The notes beneath the pieces are model-generated. The model was given only the letters and a program-made list of their open reading frames with translations. It did not search any database and was not told the origin of the DNA. This document shows positions 49,813 through 63,588 of a stretch of 64,000 bases of DNA, in pieces (position 1 is the stretch's first letter; the number at the start of each line of letters is the position of its first letter). The stretch spans positions 7,925,647 through 7,989,646 of the forward strand of contig JAQFVV010000049.1 of assembly GCA_028023455.1 (NCBI GenBank), in the 5' to 3' direction. A program made the position numbers and the translations under genes. This stretch comes from Epiperipatus broadwayi (Eukaryota; Onychophora; Udeonychophora; Euonychophora; Peripatidae).

Positions 49813-52800
49813 AACATTTTGTGAGAAAAGATCAGTCTGACTTTATTTTCTTATCTCAATTTCTTTATAGAGGCCAATCTAAAGCACCTTGGAAAGAAAT
49901 TATGAAGATCTTAAATCAATCACATTATATATATATATATATTGTGCCCTTTTCTATAGGTCAGTAATAGTTCATAACAGTCAATTACTAAAAATTTTAA
50001 ATTTTAGAATATGTTCTTTTAATACATTAGTTATAGTTTGTCGATTATATCTTTAAAGTACAATTTGAGGCTAAAGCAAATACATAGTATATAAAATTAT
50101 AGCGAATTATTTAAAAAATGCTTATGTAAAGCTTAAAATATTGTTTCATATGGTTGTAAAAGCTGGCCATATTAAATAACTCAGCTATAAATATTAAAAG
50201 TATGTTTAATAAGCTCAATTTTAATAGTCTTAAATGTATAAATAAATAAATGTTATACGGTATTTAAATTTATAAACTATGTTTAATAATCAAAATTAAT
50301 ATAGTACATTTTAAATATAAACTTTATGATGGTGAGAATTGTATTTAATTCTATATTTTCTAAATTGTTCTTCCAAATTTTATAATTATATTATTAAATA
50401 TAATAAGTGTAGCAATTTTATTAGTCTAGGCAGAGAAATAGATTGAAAATCGTCTGTCAAAGTTATTAATCATGTGACATGTATACTTCACACTTTCACA
50501 CACATGCTTGTTTGTATTTAAAGTAACAAAGTTTAAAATATTTTAAAAGTTATATTATAGAATTGGATAGAATTATTGCCTATCATAAAAGCAAATAATA
50601 ATAAATATTAAGTTAACTATCGTATGTAATGTTTTAAATAATGTAATAAAGACGAATACAGTTAATAAAAAAAAAATTAAATATTTTGTTTAAATAAAAA
50701 TAGATAAATGGAATAGGTTATTAAAATTATTTTAAAAGTTATTTTAAATGTTTAAATAGTTTTAATAAAATAATAATTGAATTAAAAGTGGAATTTTAAA
50801 TAATATTTTTTAAATTTTATTACGTCATAAAAAATTTTATTTTTTGAAACTTGATTCTGCTATAAACTGAAAATATATAAATTTGTTCTCAAGTTAAAGT
50901 AAGAATCAACCAATCAAAAGAGGTATTCTTACAGACTATAAATATGAATTGCACGGAGGTATAAGGGGAGATTAATAATGTATTGAAACCAGAGAAAGGT
51001 ATATTAGCAGCTATCAAAGAGATAGTATTTTTTTTTTAATTTTTAATTTAGTCAATTTTTTTAGTACTTTCTTATAACTTCATTTGCAAAAAACTAATTG
51101 ATATTTTTAAAAGTATTTTGCAAAAGAGAGTTTTAAAAAATATATATATTTGGGAACTTCGTGAAAATGATTTTCTAATTTTTAAAAGTTACTTGCCAGG
51201 ATTATTTTATCTGAAATTTGACCTAAACTTCGCAATGAAAAATGGATATACTACGAAATAAAATATGTTTAAATTATAATACAGCTTTATTTATGCTTAA
51301 CCGGAGGAGTGTTCTAACTCATAAAAGAACAATACGGACATTATGCTGGAAGCTTAAACAGAATACTATTTGCCGTCTAAAAAATTTTGTGACGCATTAT
51401 TTATAAGCTTATCCAGGAGTTTTTTAAAAAAAAGAATAAGATATTTATATCGTATGAGTTATCATAAAATATAATGAAAGAAATAGAATGTTTAGTCCTT
51501 TTTGAAGGAAAACATTTTTTTTTAAATATATATTTTACAAGAAGTAAAAATAACTTATTAAGAAATAAAACCTATATATAAAAAAATGAACATATAGTAG
51601 ATAAATAAAGGATGGATCCATGAAAATACAAATATTGTGTAAAAGTTTACCGGATAACTTAAGTTAAATTGAACAGAGTGATGCATCAGAGAATATTGAA
51701 TAAACTTCATGGGAATAATTCTTTAATATTACAGTTTAATAATTTTCATTCTGAACAGTTAAAACCCAGAATTATTTTCTATAAATTTTACTAAATGGAT
51801 TAATAATTATTTTTATTTTTAAACTGTAACGCGCTTGTAGGAGAACATTTTAAAACTCTAGAGAAAATAATAAACATTTTTGGATTTTATCATGAACTAT
51901 GGTCAAGTGAAGATGTAATTATAGTTTTAAATTTTTATTTTACTAACTTAGTTAAATGTAAATTTTTCTATTTATAAGATTAGGAAAACATAAAACATTA
52001 ATTTGTTAATAACATAAAATTTATAATATAATCTAATAATTTAGATAAGAATATTTTTAAATAAAATATATGGATGTGTCTTTTCGTTTATGTATGCAAT
52101 GTTTTTCTATATCCAGTGGATGGAAGAAGCCTACTAAAAATGATGACCAGATAAAAAGGGTTATTTGGTAATAATAATAACTATTAATAATTTATAAGAT
52201 ATATTTTTGTTTTCTTTAGATCATCTATGAATCTAAGAATGAAGTGTAAAAGTTTTAATTATATGTAACGCATTTTCATACAACATTTTAAAAAAAAACA
52301 TTATGAGATAGGATTGATTTGAAAATATGCATACAACGATTATTTTTTTATATATTAGTGATATAATCCAACATAATAACAAATAATTATGTGATTCTTT
52401 TAGAACTTTCATGTTATTGGATATTCAAATATTGTCTAAGTAGATTGTATATGATTAAACATATAGAATAATGAAGTAAGCAAACTTTTCTTATGGAACA
52501 GTGAAATTGTTTTAAACTATCAATGAATTTTATTTATTGTTTTGTAAATGCAGATAGTTATTTATCGATGTAAGATGTAGAAAAATCTTGAGAAATAATG
52601 TTGAGATAGTGGCTTGGAAGTACTATAGTTAGCAGGAAACCAAGATGATGTATTTTTAAAAAATAGGATATGATAAGGAATAGAAATAATATTTAGTCTT
52701 TATGTGGTTATCAGCATAGTTAACAAAGCCCTAGGACTAATACACATTTTATTTGGACAGTGTTTTATATGTCTTTAAATATTTGATGTTTTAAATAAAG

Positions 52801-54792
52801 CTGAAGAAGTAGCTTTAACATCTTTTATGTACTAGAGGTTATTAGACAGGTAAAGGTCATACCTCTTTGCACTGTGCCATGATTTTTTGAGATATATTAA
52901 GAGTGATACTCTAGCTTTCTTCCTTAAATCCTATACATCTATTTCGCTATCTTTATTTCATGTAACTGCATCATTCAGTAAGATATTTTGAAAAGAAATG
53001 ATAAATAATTTAGAACTTAGGTTATGCTATCGTTTTGTATAAGATTGGTTTATTTGCTTAGAAGGAATAGAATTTATAACTTGAAATTGAAGGTCCAAAG
53101 TATCCTAAGGAAAGGAAAGAATCATAGAATATATTTTGAATTTATTTTTGGAAATGAAATATAAATTTTTAAAATAGAGTATCTAAACAAGATATTTTCT
53201 TTAGAATGTTGATTATTTTTGAATGCTTTATTTTTTTTGAAGAAAAATAAGTATTGCATATTTTTAAAATACAATAGTACAATGTAAATTATATAAACAA
53301 TATACATAGTATATTTTTTTTGTTTATTGAATAACAGGAATATATTGATTGTTACACTTATATCATACTAAAGTAAGGCTAAATAAGAATATATTATGAT
53401 TAGTAAACATCGTGTGATAAAACACTAAAATCTAGTACTGAATTTTGGATGACTATTTTATGTAACATCTTTGAGTTTGCAAGATGAAATTTTTAATATT
53501 TTGAGAAATCCATATTCATTATAAAGTTAATTTTGTTTTCTGTAGAATGTTTTCCTATGAATGTTTCTTTTAAAAATAAGATAGTTTAATAATATTAAGG
53601 ATGAAATATTCTGCTAATAAGTAAATATATTTATAATAAGTTAACCATAATGAGAAACCAAATGGTAACATTTTTTTTTTATTTTGTCTTAAGTATAAAT
53701 AAAGATATAACTAAACTATAAACTATTTTTATATAATTTAGTAGATAAAAATGTAAGATTAAAATAAGGATATCCATTGTAAATAGTATACATAAATTGT
53801 TTGTTTTATTTGTTGTTGTTAATAAACTTTGTTAAAATTTGTTGTTTTTTTTTTAAATTTTTGTGTCTGGATTGTTTATTTCTCCACTTCACTGCATGAA
53901 ATCACGATATATTCATAACAATTGAAACAAATATATAATTTTGCACAAAAAGATAAATAGAGAGTTATATTTAAGAATTTAAATATTTTATTGGTATTCT
54001 TTTAATTAAATAATTATAATTTTACATTATTTTATTGGTCATAAATTAGTTATCACAATAGTATACTGAATTATATGCTATCAGTTGCCACACATCCTTT
54101 GTTTATCAGATTATCATATGCTACCACGTATTTATTATATTATTACATGAAGGTAAAAGATTATATAAAATTATTTTATTATTTTATTATGGTAATAAAA
54201 ATATAACGAAAAGAAAAGATATCCAGTAGTAATTAAACAATGAAGAATATTATTATTATTATTTATTATTATTAGTTTAAGTGTAGTAGATTATGACATA
54301 AAATCCCTTCTCATTACTACCGTATTTTTAAATTAACTTAGAATAAACTTTATGAACCTGAGATTATTTTATTTGAGCTAGATTATTATTAAATAGAAGA
54401 TTAAGATTTAATTATTAGTTTAATCTTAGTGAGTAGAAGTTATTAAAGTCGTAAGAATACTATGAGTTTGTTATTTGAAATAGTAATAAGGGGGGATAGT
54501 GTTCTTATGCCATTGAGGTAGTATCCTGTGGGATATTGGCTCAATGTAATCTATCTTGTCACCTGTATTTTCACTTCAAGTCTCATGAAAATATTAAATA
54601 TTTATTTAATTTATTTTTATAAACTGAACTTTATTCATATTCTAAATTTGAGCTAGTGAAACATTTTAATTTTAATGCTGAATATTTTATTTATTAATTA
54701 TTAACTGAGATAGAACCCATTTTATTTCATATCATATACTATTCTGAAGTGAGGATGCAATAGACTGGGTTAGAATATATATATATATAACT
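49813..54792. other. AT-rich non-coding stretch, nothing recognised
   Basis: Extremely AT-rich with many A and T runs. No frame, RNA gene, foldback or repeat stood out. A TAT/ATT-rich patch occurs near 54245-54275. Confidence 0.6.
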
Positions 54793-54973
54793 ATTAGAAA
54801 TCAGTCAATACTTAGATAGTCCTAATATAAATAACAATCAACAATTTCAAACTGTTATCAAAGCAGCCTCCTTTTAACAATAAAGGTGTTAAAAAGAGGT
54901 TGCCCTAACAACAGTTTGAAATTGTTGATTATTATCTATATTGGGATTGTCTACATACTGACTGATTTCTAAT
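54793..54973. repeat. Hairpin MITE, family H1, copy 2
   Basis: A 181-bp inverted repeat related to 15019-15201. It shares CTAATAT, ATTTCAAACTGTT, CAGCCTCCTTTTAACA and the mirrored right arm. The termini (ATTAGAAATCAGTCA and its complement) differ from copy 1, so the family is diverse at the ends. Confidence 0.8.
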
Positions 54974-57900
54974 GGTTACTTATATACCCATTTACCATGA
55001 ACATTATTACACTTAAATATATACTAGGAATCTGTGTACAACATTTTTTATTATTGTAAGTTTTGAAATATCTAAATTTCTTTATTCAGTTTACATGTTG
55101 TTATGAAACATTGGTTATGATTCTTATTATCCAAAGAAACATGAGACCCTATTCTAAAGAAAATAAAAAAATCTAACAATTTACATATATTTCTATTTAA
55201 GAAAATAAAAATCACTAGCCTTTTTATAAGAATCACTAGCCTTTTCTTATTTCAAATCCACTTTTGGCTAAACTGCAGGCCATTTCTAAATTTATTTACA
55301 GGGGCAGAATTTATAATTTATGAGAAACTGCATTGTGATGGAATATCAACTAACTTTAATATATTTGAAATCAAGCCTTATATAACTTCTCAATTTATGA
55401 TATACTGAGATCAAATGTAATGCCATTTCCATATTGTTTTTAATTACAATTCATTTTTGTAAATTTGTAAGTAAATTTTATTTTTTGTCGCAGATCTATT
55501 CTTAGGCTTTTTTTTATTTGGATCATCAAAACTTCTAAACAAGCTAATTATTTTTATCCAATTCTTAAAGTGATTTATATTTTTACATTTTTTCTTTTAA
55601 ATATTTAATTTTTCTGAGACAGTGATTTAATATATATATAAAACCATTATACATTTCAATTGAAATCATTTAAGCAAGGAAAGGCTAAGATTTTATAAAT
55701 ATCAGAACATGTTTCAAATTTGCAATATTTTAATCTATTTTTTAACTTATACTTTTTACAAATGAATAAATAATTACAAATAATACATTCTAGATATTGT
55801 TTTATTTTTGTAATTATACTGAATTATTTAACACTTTATAACACAGCTAGAGATTATCATTACAACTCTTTGAATTTATTTGCTTTCTTAAACAATCAAA
55901 TAAAAGATTCTGGGCAGTATCTCTTAACATATTTTGATTTAAAAGGGACTTCAATAAATAAGATACTTGTATTTCATATAACAATATCATTATAATATAT
56001 GTATAATGTTAATATAATTATTCTTTTGTTATATTATTTTTATTCAGCAAAAAAATTAAAACTAATTTTTTCCCAATACTTAAAATTTGCAATTGAAAAA
56101 GTTTTTATTCACAAATTTTCTGTTGGGTAAAAACCTATATCTTTTTAATGTTACTCAGATAATTCTAAAATATTGAAAAGGTAATAAAGTGACTCTATTT
56201 GTCTGATGATTTAGATCTATTATTAGAACTTGTCTCATTTTTGACACATTTAGGCTCTATTGGTTTATGTTCAACTGGAGCTACATTTTATTCCTTTTAT
56301 TTGATTTCATTAAAGCAGTCTAATGATTGTTTGATTTTTCATTTAATATAATATAGATACATGTAATCTTTAAAGAGATGTACTTTGTGACATAATAGCT
56401 TATGTTAATTTGCTTCTATAATATTTTGTAATGTTGTACTTAATTTTTTTATGGACAACCATTTATTCATGCAATTTTTGTAACGTCAATTATGGAATTG
56501 AAAATTTAATAATAATTTAAAATTAATAAAATATTTTGTTCTTTGAGAAAATAATAATATAACTGTTTATTAGAGTGTGCATATTTTTGTTAAAAAGAAT
56601 ATTCATATTTTGACCTATTATTGGAAATCCAATTGATGTCTGTTGTTATATAAAATCCCTATTGTAATTAAAAAGTTATGTGGTAAGACAATCAATTAAT
56701 GAATAGTCTAATAGTATTTTCCTACTTCTATTATTCTTAATAGCTGTACATTTAATTGTTGTTTGGATGTATTATAAATATATGCATGTACTTTCTCCAC
56801 CATTATCTATGTTCTATTTCAAGTTGAAAGATTTCATAGTATAGTGTTTTTGTATATATATTCACAAGCCTACAATTTAAGGACTGAGAGAACCTTAAAA
56901 ATGTATTCAAGTCATGAATAGACTGAGAAATTTTTATCAGATAGCTAATCCACAAAAAAATTTATCAAACCATCCAATATTGCTCAGGAAGTAGATATTT
57001 GGCCAATAATTTAAAGAGTAATAGTATTAGGTTATTTTGGGTTGGTCAAATGAATGTCAATTCATAGAAAGCAAAAATAAATAGTGTGATATTCTATATA
57101 AAGAAGTAAAAGATAACAGTTAGATACATAAGTGCATAAGTTCCATGTTTAAATCCTAACTTCAATAATAAAGTTAAGGTAGGAATCAGTCTTGAGATGG
57201 AGATTTTACCATATTATATCATCTGATATTCACAGATTATTTAAGAAGATAATAGATCACTCTAAAAAAGAGTGGATATAACTGTTCTTTACATATGATT
57301 GTAATGATACATAGTCTTCATTGCCCTTAAAAAAATATCATATCTCTATTTGCGCTGAACTGATGGTTTATTTTATTTTTATTGTCAATTCTGTTGTTTT
57401 CTTTATTTAGTAAACAGTATTCGTTATTGATTTTTTTGAAATTAGAATGAAAAAAATTAATCCATATTGATGTTATTAATTTGACTTTCCCAGAAATGAC
57501 AAAGACTTTTAATGAAGATTTAAACAGTTTTAAAATCTTTTGAAGAGTTGATCATTATTTCTAATTTCACCAAGTTAGTCTGATCATTTTTCTCTAAACC
57601 ACAGAAAAACATGTAAACAGAATATCTGCAACAATAGACTAAGCAGCAACTCCATGTTGAGATATTTAAATGTGACCTTGAATTGTGACTTAACTTATTT
57701 TTTAACTATTAATAAATGGATCAATAATTTCTAAAAATAATCTTTTGTAAAGTTGGCTTCATATTTAGGATTCTGGTACAAATACAGAAAAGACAATTTC
57801 TTTATCATTAATATATTTTATTTGGTTAATACTGCTTTCTATTAACAGATAAAGTGTTCACATTAAACTTATAGATTCACAATCATATATTGTTATAGGA

Positions 57901-58576
57901 AATATTATTGCAACACCCGCATACATTCTTTTACAATAACTTTCCTTTTTTTATTTATTCCTTCACCAAATATCAGAAAGTAATATTACTTCATAAAAAA
58001 TATATAAAAAACTTTTAAGTAGAACAAATTTAATCTTTGCTTTAACAAATAATGTTGCTATCAAGGATATGTCTCAAATCAAATTTTTCTTTTAGAATAC
58101 ACAGTGAAATTTTTTTCAAACAATTGAAAAAGTTTGGTGTATAAAATAACCTTTTTATAATATTCTAAACAAATGTGATTTTTCTGGCTATTTCTGGAAT
58201 GTTATCAACAAATTCAGGGTCTCATAATAATTACACTTAACTGCTTCAGAAGTTGAATCAATAGCTTCAAATCAATTTAGTTGTGGATGAAATAAATATT
58301 AATCACATAGTTAATGACTATACATTAAACAAATCTGCTCATTAAAGTTAATCATGTGGTTTTAAAATTAAGATGCTAGAATATAATTGTGATAAGAAGT
58401 TGGCATGCAATAGCAAATTGCTAATGATAATGACCAATTATTATTGTTTGGTTATAGTACTCTTCCGCTTATTTTCTTAATTTGACATTGGGTAAACGCA
58501 CATTTCATATATGATTTTTATAAATTCTTTCTATGTATATGAAAATGCATTTTGTATGTTTTTATATATATGTAAA
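54974..58576. other. AT-rich non-coding stretch
   Basis: No gene, RNA or clear repeat seen. Short TA runs occur near 55630. Confidence 0.6.
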
Positions 58577-58803
58577 TGTATTATGTATATAGATCAATAT
58601 GTATTTAAAAATATGATTTTGCATCAGAACGAGTTTTAATTTTATGAATCTTTATCTAGTGTTTCTAAAATCATCACTTTTAACCATTACTAATGTATGT
58701 ATTATGTTTACACCTCAGTAAGTATTTAAGAATATGGTTTTGCATCAGAATTCAAGCAACCATTATCTAATGTGTTTAAAATCATCACATCAATACTTCT
58801 AAT
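58577..58803. repeat. Diverged tandem duplication, period about 115 bp
   Basis: Two adjacent units share TATGTATTATGT, then ATTTAARAATATG, TTTTGCATCAGAA, TTATCTARTGT and TAAAATCATCAC in the same order, with many differences between units. Confidence 0.65.
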
Positions 58804-59199
58804 CTATGCCTTTTCTTTCCCAGAAAATGCTAAAAAAATTATTTTAACCATACTTTTCACTTGGAGGAACTTCATCTTGAACCATATAGGTGAGAGTAAT
58901 TTTTTTTTCAGCAGGAGACTTAAAAGATATATATCAAGTATGTGAAATATTTCCTTTCTTTTTTGCCATCAATATTTGTTTTTCTTATAACCATAATGTA
59001 TATAGTTTAATTTTAATTTCATTTTATTCGATTGCTTGTTTTTTATGCACAATTTGCATTTTTTAACACAAAAATAAACATTAAAGTCAGAAAAATACTA
59101 AATTTAGATCGAAAATTATATTTATTTATATTCATATTTGCAGTTATGCAAATTTACAAAAGTTAATTTTGAAATATGAATTTTTTTTCCTACAGTACA

Positions 59200-59478
59200 G
59201 GCTTTTTTATACCTGCACTTATATATGTAATATACAGGGATTTGAACTCAGACTTTCACATGACCCTCAACCATCTATGATATCTCATATCACTGATACA
59301 CTTGATCACACACATGTTGAAAAGATAAATAATCACCAATGTATTTATTTTGTGCTAAACCAGCATTTGTCAGTGGGTTCAGATTATCATCTCCACACAT
59401 ATATACAATCAAAGGTCATCTTATATTAAAATAGCCAATCTTCATACTTTATGGATAGGCTTCAAACCACTCCACCCC
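59200..59478. repeat. Dispersed repeat with shared core, copy B
   Basis: The same repeat as 17641-17935. GGGATTTGAACTCAGACTTT opens it, the core is at 59348-59397 (TGCTAAACCAGCA) and it ends in ACTCCACCCCTTAAA. Reverse-complemented, the opening reads like a Pol III B box (GAGTTCAAATCCC). The core-containing part is open in one frame in copies A and B, probably by chance. It abuts an RTE remnant at 59479. Confidence 0.75.
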
Positions 59479-59640
59479 TTAAATTGGATCCAAAGAGATT
59501 GGAATAAAACCTATAAAAAGACCATATGTAAGATGAATGAATTAAAAAGAAATTGCTGATGTGTTGTGGAGAAATTATGCCAGGAAGTTTTGGAAAGACG
59601 TTCATCCTGCAATAGACTGATAATAGTTTAAAGTAATGTT
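59479..59640 (+). pseudogene. RTE non-LTR element, decayed 3' end
   Basis: Translation with stops matches the C-terminus of the RTE at 18418: LDPKRLE stands for WIPRDCK, and the end reads KTFILQ, stop, TDN against ETFILQWIDN. A TGATAATA-type tail follows. Only about the last 50 codons remain, on the plus strand, with several stops. Confidence 0.7.
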
Positions 59641-59820
59641 GATAATAAACTGTTAAAATTATCAGAAATATATTACTAAATGAACTGGATTGTTTTATTT
59701 AATGTGAACAATTTTAAGATGTTAAAAAAACAGAATAAAAACATATAAAAAAAAAAAACACATTTCATTAAATAAATATAGCTGTAGATGAAAATGTTTT
59801 TTTAACGATATGTTTTAATA
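59641..59820. other. AT-rich spacer
   Basis: It includes an A run at 59749-59759. Nothing else seen. Confidence 0.5.
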
Positions 59821-60563
59821 TTTGCTTTATAGAGGATTAGAACCCAGACTTTTCAAACTCTCTTCAAGTAACCAATCTATCTCATATAACTGATGCACAT
59901 GGCGACACACATGTGAAAAAGATAAATGATCTCCAATAAATGTATTTCATGCTGAGCCAGCACTTATCAGTTGATCTAAATCATCATCTCCCACACACAT
60001 ACATAATCAGTGCCCAGTTTATATTAAGACAATACATCTTTAGACATTAATGAACAGGCTTAAATCTACTTGATCCTCCAACTCTTCAGTGATCCATATT
60101 GAAAATCTGATGATAGAATGCCCAAACCCTTTGATGATGCCAATATTGTTGTCATGCTCCTGTTTACTTGAAATCACTCTGTCCCCTTATGTATGGAACC
60201 TTGTCCATTTAAATACACAGAAAAAGGATGGAAAGGATACAGGCATCAACAAGAAATTTTGGCATTTCGTAAGATTTTCGATGGTATGGATGACTGAAAA
60301 GTTAGGATAATTGATTAGATTGAAATCTGTTCATTAAAGTCTGAATATTTATTATCTTAATATAAACCAAGCACCGATCATATATACATGTGGGAGATAA
60401 TGATCTGAACCAAGTGATGAGTACTGTTTCAGCATGAAATATGGATATTGGACATCAGTTAACTTTTTCACATATGTGTGGTCGTGTATATCAGTTGTAT
60501 GAGATAGATTGAATAGCTGAAGGGAGCTTGAAAGCCTGGGTTCAAATTCCTATAGTTACACCA
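59821..60563. repeat. Inverted pair of dispersed repeats (copies C and D)
   Basis: Copy C (59821-60098, plus orientation, core 59945-59995) and copy D (60295-60563, reverse orientation, core 60389-60439) form a large foldback with arms of about 270 bp and a 196-bp loop. C opens GGATTAGAACCCAGAC. D closes GCCTGGGTTCAAATTCC, a B-box-like sequence. The loop is open for 73 residues from 60089 but resembles no known protein. Confidence 0.8.
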
Positions 60564-62507
60564 AAACTCCATGGATATAAATTTAAATATTAGCATTTTA
60601 ACAAAAGTTCAAATGTTTTGTTTGCAAAAAAAAAAAAAAAGAAGAAATTATAAATTAAATTAGTATTACAGAAAAAACAATGCTTTCAAATATAAAAAAA
60701 TTATGCTGTAAAATAATAACTATTATTCATGTAAAATTTTAACTTTTTATCCATGGCTTCATTAATATATTTGAACAAATATTTTATAAAATACAATTTT
60801 AATATTAATATTGTTTAAATAAATTATTATGAGTTTTGTCTGTTCTGTAATAACAATGAATCATTATTGATACAAATTTGATTTTTAACAATTGTGAACT
60901 TGTTTGCAAGTTATTCATGAAACCAGCCCATCATGATGAATAAAGATTCTCTGTAGCTTAAGCCAGAATAAATACTTCTACAACAGACTTCTTCTAAAAG
61001 AACATTGCACATGATGTAAAAATAGATAGATACCCAATTATTAGCCAATAATGATTACTTGTGGATCAGACTGTCTTAAAAAGATTTTGCTTGTTCAGAA
61101 TTTAAACTTCAGAGGGTGGAAACGTCAGCCAGTGTGTTAAGTTTTACAAGGTTTTTCTATTCATGTACTCACTTACATAGAATAATTTATTCTATGAATA
61201 TCATTATTTGCACACAATTCATTATCTAAAGTAAATGGACTCAAAATTGTAAATACAGGAAATCTAACTCCTGTAGATCAAATTATGACAACTTTATATT
61301 AGTAAATGTTGAACAAATGATGAAGACATATATAAGAGATTGTGACCTGGATCAACTGAAAAATGCATCTTGGAAGTCATTTTACTTTTTCAGATATCAT
61401 TATTCTCATATTTTAAGTATGTGTTTGATGAAATAAGAATTTTAAATATATATCTAAACAACTGTTAATATTTATTCACATAACCATTTCATATTTTTTA
61501 CTGAAAATCTTTTTGCTGCCAATATGGTGAATCTTCCCACATCTGCCAACAAATTATAAATAATTAAACTAATAAATAAAGTTTTTCTCTTTATTTATTT
61601 CATGTGTATATACATAACATGCAATAAGCCAATTTAAAAGTTTAATAACACTTTGTATTAACTAAAATTAAACTTTTTTTATATAAAAAAAACTTTAATT
61701 TTTCTATTTGTAGTTTTTATTAAAACATTGTGTAGATATATTTTCTTTTATTGCGTGTGCACGTCGTTAAATTTAATCTTTATTGCTATTGGACAAAACT
61801 ACCACATGTTCATAGAAGTCATGGACAAAGTGAAATATAGTTTAAAAATAAAATATCTTATATCAAAATTTCCAATAGCTATTGATGAAAATTTATTCTT
61901 ATATAATAATACAAAAAGATTTTTCTGAATGTATTTTTGATGTAAAAAAAAGAAAGCTACAAAGATAGTGTTAAAAAAACAGAATTACGCTGGTAAATGA
62001 GCTTTTAGTTGATAATATAAAGTTATTTCTTTTTTGTAAAACGTATTGAAAAAATAAATTAGTAAAAGTTAATAAAATTATTTCAGTTCTTTTATATAAA
62101 AGTAATATTGAAACTTTTTTATACTTTGATTTTTAAAAGTTAGTAATTTTTTCTTTTGTTTGAAAAAAAAAAACTTGATTTGTATTATAAATTGTATATT
62201 TTTATCTTATGTATCCTCTTTTATTAATATCATTTTCAACCAATACCAATTTAATATAATCATAGGCAACCTCATCTTGCATTCGACAATTTTACACTGC
62301 CCATCTAATGAAACTTATAAAAAACCGATTTATTCGTATCGAGTTATTTAAAACAAACATAATTAACATATATTTACTTTTTCATATTAATTTGAACAGT
62401 ACTAGTTTTGCATGATTACATATTTTATAAAAAGTGTGTAATTTTCGAGATGTACATAAGATTGGCACTAAGGACGGCTTTGAGCATTCCATCATCAGAT
62501 TTTTCAA
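60564..62507. other. AT-rich non-coding stretch
   Basis: A run of 15 A bases lies near 60627. A less AT-rich patch at about 60920-61140 is unassigned. No gene. Confidence 0.55.
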
Positions 62508-62948
62508 TAAACCCTTTAACTGTCCATTTATTATCATCTCTTCTAACAATATGTTCATTCCAGCTTCATTTCAGTCTTCTAGTTCTTTTAATGATGTCAG
62601 TGATAATTGTTCATTTGATATCTTTTTGATATTTCTAACATATATCTCTCCATATTTTTTTAATGGATCTAAAGTCTCTATATTTCTTTTCCATTAACAC
62701 ATACATTTCTGTATTCTGCTGGATATATCTGAATTCTCTATGTTACTCTCTATTAAGTTTCCAAGTCTGAAATTGATAAATAAGAACTAGTAAAACATAT
62801 CTAAAAAAAAGCATTCCTTTTCAAAATACATAACACATTTTTTTAATGCCAACTTATTTTTACCAAAAAAGTTGTCCATCTAGTGCTTAATTCTATAACT
62901 ATTGTCAACCATTATGTTTCCATCTGCATTAATAATCAAACCAAGATA

Positions 62949-63227
62949 CTGCCGGCTAACATGAAAATTCTAAGAATCAAGGACGCTATAATGAGTGGTG
63001 TTTTTGCTGCGATTAGAATGGGACTGTTCCTGCTTTATGCCATGTGGTTAACTAGAAATTATTTTGTTTTTAAGCAAGGAAGTAAAGAACCATGGGAGAT
63101 ATGTAAAAAATTTATTCGAAGGACTATGTTCAGGGATCACTTGTTAATGCCGGAAAAGCTCTTTGGGGACACTTGGGGGCAACTTAGGCCACTGGATGAA
63201 AAGCCTATTCTCAGGCATGCTAATTAA
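62949..63227 (+). pseudogene. C-terminal 92 residues of a LINE ORF2-like protein
   Basis: The frame is open from the first base of the insertion to a stop at 63225-63227, as expected of a 5'-truncated ORF2. Residues read LPANMKILRIKDAIM at the start. A helical AIRMGLFLLYAMWLTRN then leads to FVF. The W-x2-R-x4-F pattern near the end of a frame, followed by a basic helix and FGDTW, resembles the C-terminal tails of several animal LINE ORF2 proteins. The clade is not identifiable. No RT motif is left. An upstream Met at 62883 belongs to the RTE sequence and is not its start. Confidence 0.5.
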
Positions 63228-63588
63228 ATATTAATTCAAGGTTAAAAAATAAATGGTCCAGTTAGATAGAGAATAACAAAGGATTGCTCCCAATTAAAAT
63301 ACAGACTGCATAATGATCACTGGCTAAGTCACTAAATGAAGAGCCAATTGTTCTGATATAAAACTAGTTACATAATAATTACAGACTAAGTTTGAATGAT
63401 GAGCTTCTCGTTCTGATCATGAAATTAATTTGTTATAATAATTGTAACTAATTTATCAAATGGTTATATTTTCTAATTTGAAAAATTATTTACTGATGAT
63501 TGTTGTAATAAGTGTAACAAATCTAAACAAATGTATACCAAAAAGATTTATACTGAAATTGTATGCCTATTTTCCTTAATAATAAAAA
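62949..63588 (+). mobile_element. 5'-truncated LINE 3' end inserted in the RTE copy
   Basis: 640 bp interrupting the RTE alignment. AAGATA flanks it at 62943-62948 and 63589-63594, while the RTE reference has the related AAGGTA once. The insert starts in an open frame, has about 360 bp of 3' UTR and ends in AATAATAAAAA. This is the picture of a target-primed LINE insertion. The UTR contains roughly 65-bp units repeated two to three times (about 63295-63450: ACAGACT...TTCTGATA, then ACAGACT...TTCTGATC). Confidence 0.75.

Noticed and set aside
62408-62697. Frames of 73 and 87 residues on the plus strand
   Set aside because: Antisense to the decayed RTE copy.
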